This document shows, one piece after another, positions 14,916 to 19,121 of a stretch of 19,121 nucleotides of DNA (position 1 is the stretch's first letter; each line of letters starts with the position of its first letter). The notes below the pieces were generated by a model that saw nothing but the letters and a program-made list of their open reading frames with translations, made no database searches and was not told where the DNA came from. The stretch comes from an uncultured Eubacteriales bacterium (GTDB lineage: Bacteria; Bacillota; Clostridia; Oscillospirales; QAMX01). The position numbers and the translations under genes are program-made. The DNA is taken from NCBI GenBank assembly GCA_905205975.1, contig CAJLFQ010000040.1, positions 1 to 19,121 of the forward strand. Reading direction: 5' to 3'.

Positions 14916-15626
14916 ATGGTCATTCGCGGACTGCAAAAGCTGACGCTGCTCGATTATCCCGGCAAGGTTGCCTGCACGATCTTCACAGACGGCTGCAATT
15001 TCGCCTGCCCGTTCTGTCACAACGCCTCGCTGGTCCATCATCCCGGTCAGCCTGCCCGCGGCAGTGCGCCGGCTGTATCGGAAGGCGAAATCTTTGCTTT
15101 TCTGGAGAAGCGCCGCAGGGTGCTGGACGGCGTCTGCATTTCCGGCGGCGAGCCGCTTCTTCAGACCGGGCTTGCGCCGTTTCTGGCGCGCATCAAGGCA
15201 CTCGGCTATTCCATCAAGCTGGACACGAACGGCAGTCTGCCGGACCGGCTGCGCGCCTTGGTCGACGCCGGGCTTGTAGATGCCGTCGCCATGGACATTA
15301 AAAACACGCCGGAACGATATGCCGAAACGATCGGCCGGACCCAGTTTGACATGGCGCCCATTTTGGAAAGCATTGCCTTTTTGAAAACGCTGCACGGCCG
15401 GTATGAATTCCGCACAACCGTTGTCCGGGAGTTCCACACATTGGCCGACATGGAAGCGATTGCCCGCTGGCTTTCGGACGCAGAGCGCTATTATCTTCAG
15501 TCTTTTTCCGATTCCGGCGATGTTCTGACCCCCGGCCTCCATGCGCACCCGCCGGACGTTCTGCACGCCATGCTGGCATCCGTGCGTGCTTTCTGCCCGG
15601 CGGCTGAACTGCGCGGCGTCTCATAG
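14916..15626 (+). CDS. nrdG: Anaerobic ribonucleotide reductase activating protein (radical SAM)
   Basis: A 236-residue radical-SAM activase that installs the glycyl radical on NrdD using S-adenosylmethionine and a [4Fe-4S] cluster. The cluster motif is Cys27-x3-Cys31-x2-Cys34 in TDGCNFACPFCHN, preceded by the typical GLQKLTLLDYPGKVAC. ISGGEPLLQ and LDTNG are the expected SAM-binding and barrel motifs. It is the longer (about 230 residue) form, not the short E. coli type. ATG 14916 is chosen because AAGG lies 6-7 bases upstream and the promoter excludes the earlier ATG at 14823. First gene of the nrdG-nrdD-trxB cluster; a 102-base A/C-rich gap follows with no terminator. Confidence 0.95.
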   Translation: MVIRGLQKLTLLDYPGKVACTIFTDGCNFACPFCHNASLVHHPGQPARGSAPAVSEGEIFAFLEKRRRVLDGVCISGGEPLLQTGLAPFLARIKALGYSIKLDTNGSLPDRLRALVDAGLVDAVAMDIKNTPERYAETIGRTQFDMAPILESIAFLKTLHGRYEFRTTVVREFHTLADMEAIARWLSDAERYYLQSFSDSGDVLTPGLHAHPPDVLHAMLASVRAFCPAAELRGVS

Positions 15627-15728
15627 CGGGCATAGCACCATTCAGACCAAAAACGGCCGCATCCGCATTCATCACGACACAAACACTCAAACAACCAAAC
15701 AACATTTTTTTCGGAGGGCAGCAGCGAT

Positions 15729-18110
15729 ATGTATCAGGTCACCAAGCGCGACGGCAAAGTCGTTGATTTCGACATCAACAAGATTCGCGCCGTCATTGAA
15801 AAGGCATTTGAGGCGCAGAGCAAGCAGTATCATCCGGGCGTCATCGATTTACTGACCCTGAAGGTCACAGCGGACTTTGAGCCGAAAATCCGGCATGGGC
15901 TCGTCGCCGTGGAAGATATTCAGGACAGCGTTGAAAACGTTCTTGTACAGGCCGGATATTCCGACGTCGCCAAGGCGTTTATCCTCTACCGCAAGCAGCG
16001 GGAAAAGATCCGCAATATGCGTTCCACCATTCTGGACTATAAAGAGCTGGTCGACAGCTATGTGAAGGCGACCGACTGGCGCGTGAAAGAAAATTCCACC
16101 GTCACCTACTCCGTCGGCGGTTTGATTTTGAGCAACTCCGGTGCCATCACAGCAAACTACTGGCTGTCGGAAATTTACGACGAAGAAATTGCCAACGCAC
16201 ACCGCAGCGGCGATATCCACCTGCACGACCTCTCCATGCTGACCGGTTACTGCGCAGGCTGGTCGCTCCGCCAGCTGATTCAGGAGGGCCTCGGCGGCAT
16301 CCCCGGCAAGATCACCTCGGCTCCGGCCAGCCATCTGGCGACGCTCTGCAATCAAATGGTCAACTTCCTCGGCATCATGCAGAACGAATGGGCCGGGGCA
16401 CAGGCGTTTTCCTCGTTTGACACCTATCTGGCGCCGTTTGTCAAGGTCGACAACCTCTCTTACCGCGAGGTCAAAAAGTGCATCGAATCGTTTATCTTCG
16501 GCGTCAACACCCCCAGCCGCTGGGGTACGCAGGCGCCATTCTCCAACATTACGCTCGACTGGACGGTTCCGGCAGACCTCGCAGAACAGAACGCCATCGT
16601 CGGCGGCAAGGAAATGGATTTCAAATACAAAGACTGCAAGCACGAAATGGACATGGTCAACAAGGCCTTCATCGAAGTCATGATCGCCGGGGATGCCAAC
16701 GGCCGCGGTTTCCAGTACCCGATCCCGACCTATTCCATCACCAAGGATTTCGACTGGTCTGAGACGGAAAACAACCGTCTGCTGTTTGAAATGACCGCCA
16801 AATACGGCACCCCGTATTTCTCCAACTACATCAACAGCGATATGTCGCCGAGCGACATTCGCAGCATGTGCTGCCGTCTGCGGCTCGACCTCCGCGAACT
16901 GCGCCGGAAATCCGGCGGCTTCTTCGGCAGCGGCGAAAGCACCGGCTCTGTCGGCGTCGTCACCATCAATATGCCGCGCATTGCTTACCTCGCCGAAAAC
17001 GAAGGGGATTTTTACCGCCGTCTGGACCGCATGATGGACATCGCCGCGCGCTCGCTGAAGGTCAAGCGCACGGTCATCACCAAGCTGCTCCACGAAGGGC
17101 TCTATCCCTACACCCAGCGCTACCTCGGCTCGTTTGACAATCATTTCTCCACCATCGGTCTGATCGGCATGAACGAAGCCGGGCTGAACGCATCCTGGCT
17201 CCGGGCAGACCTGACGCATCCGGAGACCCAGCAATTCACAAAAGACGTGCTGAACCACATGCGCGAACGCCTGTCTGACTATCAGGAACAGTACGGCGAT
17301 CTGTATAATCTGGAAGCGACGCCTGCCGAATCCACGACATACCGGTTTGCCAAACACGACCGCGCGCAGTTCCCGGACATCATCACGGCGTCTCAGTCCG
17401 GAGCCGCCCCCTACTACACAAACAGCTCGCATCTGCCGGTCGGATACACCGCCGATATTTTCGAAGCGCTTGACATTCAGGATGAATTGCAGTCGCTTTA
17501 CACCTCCGGCACGGTCTTCCATGCGTTTTTGGGCGAAAAGCTCCCGGATTGGAAAGCCGCAGCCGCACTGGTCCGCAAGATTGCAGAGAACTATACCCTG
17601 CCCTATTACACGCTTTCGCCGACGTATTCCGTCTGCAAAAATGACGGTTATCTGGCCGGAGAATTGTACACCTGCCCGCACTGCGGCGAAAAGACGGAGG
17701 TTTACAGCCGCATCACCGGGTATTACCGTCCGGTGCAAAACTGGAATGACGGCAAGGCACAGGAATTCAAGGAGCGGGTCGTTTACGACATTCCGAACTC
17801 CAAGCTGCGTCATGAGCGGCTCTCCGTACAGCAGGACAACGCCGCTGCGCCCGCCTGCGAAGCCGCACCGGATGCAGACGCAAAGCTTCTGCTGTTCACC
17901 ACGAAGACATGCCCCAACTGCAAAGTTGCGGAGGTTCTGCTGAAAAATGCCGGTGTGCCGTTTGTCAAGCTGGATGCGGCGGAACACGAGGATCTGGCCA
18001 AGCAGTACGGCGTCCGTCAGGCACCGACGCTGATCGCGGTTTCCGACGGCGATTCTGCACGCTACGTCAGCATTACCGGCATCAAAGACTTCCTGCGTGC
18101 CCGCGTTTGA
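15729..18110 (+). CDS. nrdD: Anaerobic ribonucleoside-triphosphate reductase fused to a redoxin domain
   Basis: Class III ribonucleotide reductase (793 residues), reducing NTPs to dNTPs without oxygen. Domains in order: ATP-cone (about 1-95, beginning MYQVTKRDGKVVDFDINKI) for allosteric activity control; the ten-stranded catalytic barrel with Cys175 in LTGYCAGW and the presumed thiyl Cys382 in MCCRLRLDL; a metal-binding segment with Cys636, Cys649 and Cys652; and the glycyl-radical loop SRITGYYRPVQNW with Gly664. After a linker rich in Ala and acidic residues (about 697-717), residues 718-793 form a glutaredoxin/NrdH-like domain: LLLFTTKTCPNC (Cys728, Cys731), then QAPTLI with the cis-proline. 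The fusion suggests reduction by the attached redoxin rather than formate. GGAGG lies 11 bases before ATG 15729. A trxB gene follows 49 bases downstream. Confidence 0.95.
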   Translation: MYQVTKRDGKVVDFDINKIRAVIEKAFEAQSKQYHPGVIDLLTLKVTADFEPKIRHGLVAVEDIQDSVENVLVQAGYSDVAKAFILYRKQREKIRNMRSTILDYKELVDSYVKATDWRVKENSTVTYSVGGLILSNSGAITANYWLSEIYDEEIANAHRSGDIHLHDLSMLTGYCAGWSLRQLIQEGLGGIPGKITSAPASHLATLCNQMVNFLGIMQNEWAGAQAFSSFDTYLAPFVKVDNLSYREVKKCIESFIFGVNTPSRWGTQAPFSNITLDWTVPADLAEQNAIVGGKEMDFKYKDCKHEMDMVNKAFIEVMIAGDANGRGFQYPIPTYSITKDFDWSETENNRLLFEMTAKYGTPYFSNYINSDMSPSDIRSMCCRLRLDLRELRRKSGGFFGSGESTGSVGVVTINMPRIAYLAENEGDFYRRLDRMMDIAARSLKVKRTVITKLLHEGLYPYTQRYLGSFDNHFSTIGLIGMNEAGLNASWLRADLTHPETQQFTKDVLNHMRERLSDYQEQYGDLYNLEATPAESTTYRFAKHDRAQFPDIITASQSGAAPYYTNSSHLPVGYTADIFEALDIQDELQSLYTSGTVFHAFLGEKLPDWKAAAALVRKIAENYTLPYYTLSPTYSVCKNDGYLAGELYTCPHCGEKTEVYSRITGYYRPVQNWNDGKAQEFKERVVYDIPNSKLRHERLSVQQDNAAAPACEAAPDADAKLLLFTTKTCPNCKVAEVLLKNAGVPFVKLDAAEHEDLAKQYGVRQAPTLIAVSDGDSARYVSITGIKDFLRARV

Positions 18111-18159
18111 TCGGTCTGCGTCGATTGCTCGATTGAATTTCAGACAGGAGGCATTTGGT

Positions 18160-19101
18160 TTGTATGACATTCTGATTGTCGGCGCCGGTCCTGCCGGTCT
18201 GACGGCTGCAATCTATGGACGGCGCGCCGGAAAAAGCGTTCTGTTATTGGAAGGCGGCAGCTTCGGCGGACAGATTACGCTTTCTCCGCGCGTAGAAAAC
18301 TATCCGGGGTTCTCGCAGATTTCCGGAAACGATCTGGCTGACCGGCTGCTGTCGCAGGCACTGGCGCTCGGCACCGAAACGGATTTCCGCATGGTGACTG
18401 CCATCGACCGTTTGGGGAATGTATTCCGGGTAACCTCTGATGACGGCGGCGTCACGCTGGCGCATACCGTCATCGTTGCCGCCGGGGTTCATCACCGCAA
18501 GCTGGGGCTGCCCAACGAAGACGCCCTGACCGGTTCCGGCGTTTCTTACTGCGCCGTTTGCGACGGTGCGTTTTTCACCGGCATGCCTGTGGCCGTCGTC
18601 GGCGGGGGCAGCACGGCATTGCAGGATGCCCTTCTGCTCGCCGACACCTGTCAGACGGTTCATCTGATCCACCGGCGCTCTGCTTTCCGCGGGGAAAGCC
18701 AGCTGGTTGACCGTCTGAAAGAGCGGCAGAATGTCGTCTTTCACCTCAATTCAGTCGTTCAGGAGCTGCTCGGAACGCCGGAACTGACCGGTATCCGCTG
18801 TACGGATGCCGTGACCGGCCAAACAGAAACGCTCGACGTCAGCGGCCTCTTTGTCGCCATTGGTCAGGAACCGCAGAATGCTGTCTTTTCGCATCTGGTT
18901 CAGACGGATGAAGCGGGCTATCTGCTGACAGACGATCATATGGCCACCGCGACACCCGGTTTGTTTGCCGCAGGAGACTGCCGTGCAAAGCAGGTTCGCC
19001 AGCTGACCACCGCCGTTTCCGACGGTACCATCGCCGCGCTGTCGGCCTGCGCCTATCTGAACGAACAGGATGCCATCCGCCAAGCGGTTTCCCACGCCTA
19101 A
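18160..19101 (+). CDS. trxB: Thioredoxin reductase (NADPH, FAD), TTG start
   Basis: A 313-residue flavoenzyme passing electrons from NADPH to thioredoxin or related redoxins. It has the FAD-binding VGAGPAGLTAAIYG at the N-terminus, the redox pair Cys131-AV-Cys134 in SYCAVCDG, the NADPH loop VVGGGSTALQDA with HRRSAFR (171-177) and the C-terminal FAD motif LFAAGDCRAKQVRQL. The start is TTG 18160: AGGAGG lies 8 bases before it and it yields the usual MYDILIVGAGP. The ATG at 18097 lies inside the end of nrdD and before that ribosome site. Being next to a NrdD with a built-in redoxin, it is the obvious electron donor for that domain, but it may also serve the cell's general thioredoxin. Confidence 0.95.
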   Translation: MYDILIVGAGPAGLTAAIYGRRAGKSVLLLEGGSFGGQITLSPRVENYPGFSQISGNDLADRLLSQALALGTETDFRMVTAIDRLGNVFRVTSDDGGVTLAHTVIVAAGVHHRKLGLPNEDALTGSGVSYCAVCDGAFFTGMPVAVVGGGSTALQDALLLADTCQTVHLIHRRSAFRGESQLVDRLKERQNVVFHLNSVVQELLGTPELTGIRCTDAVTGQTETLDVSGLFVAIGQEPQNAVFSHLVQTDEAGYLLTDDHMATATPGLFAAGDCRAKQVRQLTTAVSDGTIAALSACAYLNEQDAIRQAVSHA

Positions 19102-19121
19102 CGGATATCATTCCACCGGCT

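Noticed and set aside
18097..18159. ATG start for trxB inside the end of nrdD
   Set aside because: AGGAGG at 18146-18151 lies downstream of it and points to TTG 18160, which gives the usual N-terminus.
15849..18170. Very long (773-codon) open frame antisense to nrdD
   Set aside because: It mirrors the codon phase of a well-identified gene in GC-rich DNA; its translation is Arg/Val/Ala/Phe-rich with no recognisable motif and no good ribosome site.

Overview
The window reads as chromosome of an anaerobic, endospore-forming Firmicute, most likely a high-GC member of Clostridia (Oscillospiraceae/Ruminococcaceae-like). The evidence is an unmistakable SpoIIR, a glycyl-radical (class III) ribonucleotide reductase, lipoprotein signal peptides, strong AGGAGG-type ribosome sites, an LTA-synthase-family enzyme and GC-rich codon use throughout. 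I see no insertion sequence, phage gene, CRISPR array, tRNA or rRNA. The genus cannot be fixed from sequence alone.

Positions 1-8888, minus strand: a six-gene carbohydrate operon. Reading order is a GH43-family lipoprotein (8778), L-fucose/D-arabinose isomerase FucI (7310), ribulokinase AraB (5450), an SDR D-mannonate oxidoreductase-like enzyme (3667), a PfkB/KDG-kinase-like sugar kinase (2776) and 6-phosphogluconate dehydrogenase (1678). A promoter candidate lies at 8860-8888 and an intrinsic terminator at 117-162. Two strong hairpins sit in intercistronic gaps, either side of araB. The enzymes converge on D-ribulose-5-phosphate. FucI plus AraB would turn D-arabinose into D-ribulose-5-P, while the SDR, kinase and 6PGDH handle keto-acid or aldonate sugars. 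No transporter, regulator or fuculose aldolase is present.

Positions 8880-14645, minus strand: a hypoxanthine-DNA glycosylase (family 6 UDG) gene with a perfect consensus promoter and a tiny upstream ORF; an LTA synthase-family membrane enzyme with its own extended -10 promoter; then a MATE transporter, spoIIR and a TraB/GumN-family lipoprotein. I see no terminator between these last genes until 8880-8931, so they may be co-transcribed.

Positions 14720-19101, plus strand: the anaerobic dNTP synthesis cluster nrdG-nrdD-trxB. It is preceded by a good sigma-A promoter and one convincing, one weaker NrdR-box-like site. NrdD carries a glutaredoxin/NrdH-like domain with a CPNC motif fused at its C-terminus, and the next gene is thioredoxin reductase starting at TTG. 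Together they look like a self-contained NADPH-driven class III ribonucleotide reductase.

The most interesting points are the NrdD-redoxin fusion with trxB, the unusual FucI/AraB/SDR/kinase/6PGDH combination, the GH43 enzyme with Asp at the usual general-acid Glu position, and the hairpin lying between the araB ribosome site and its start codon. None of these proves a wholly new system; they are testable hypotheses.
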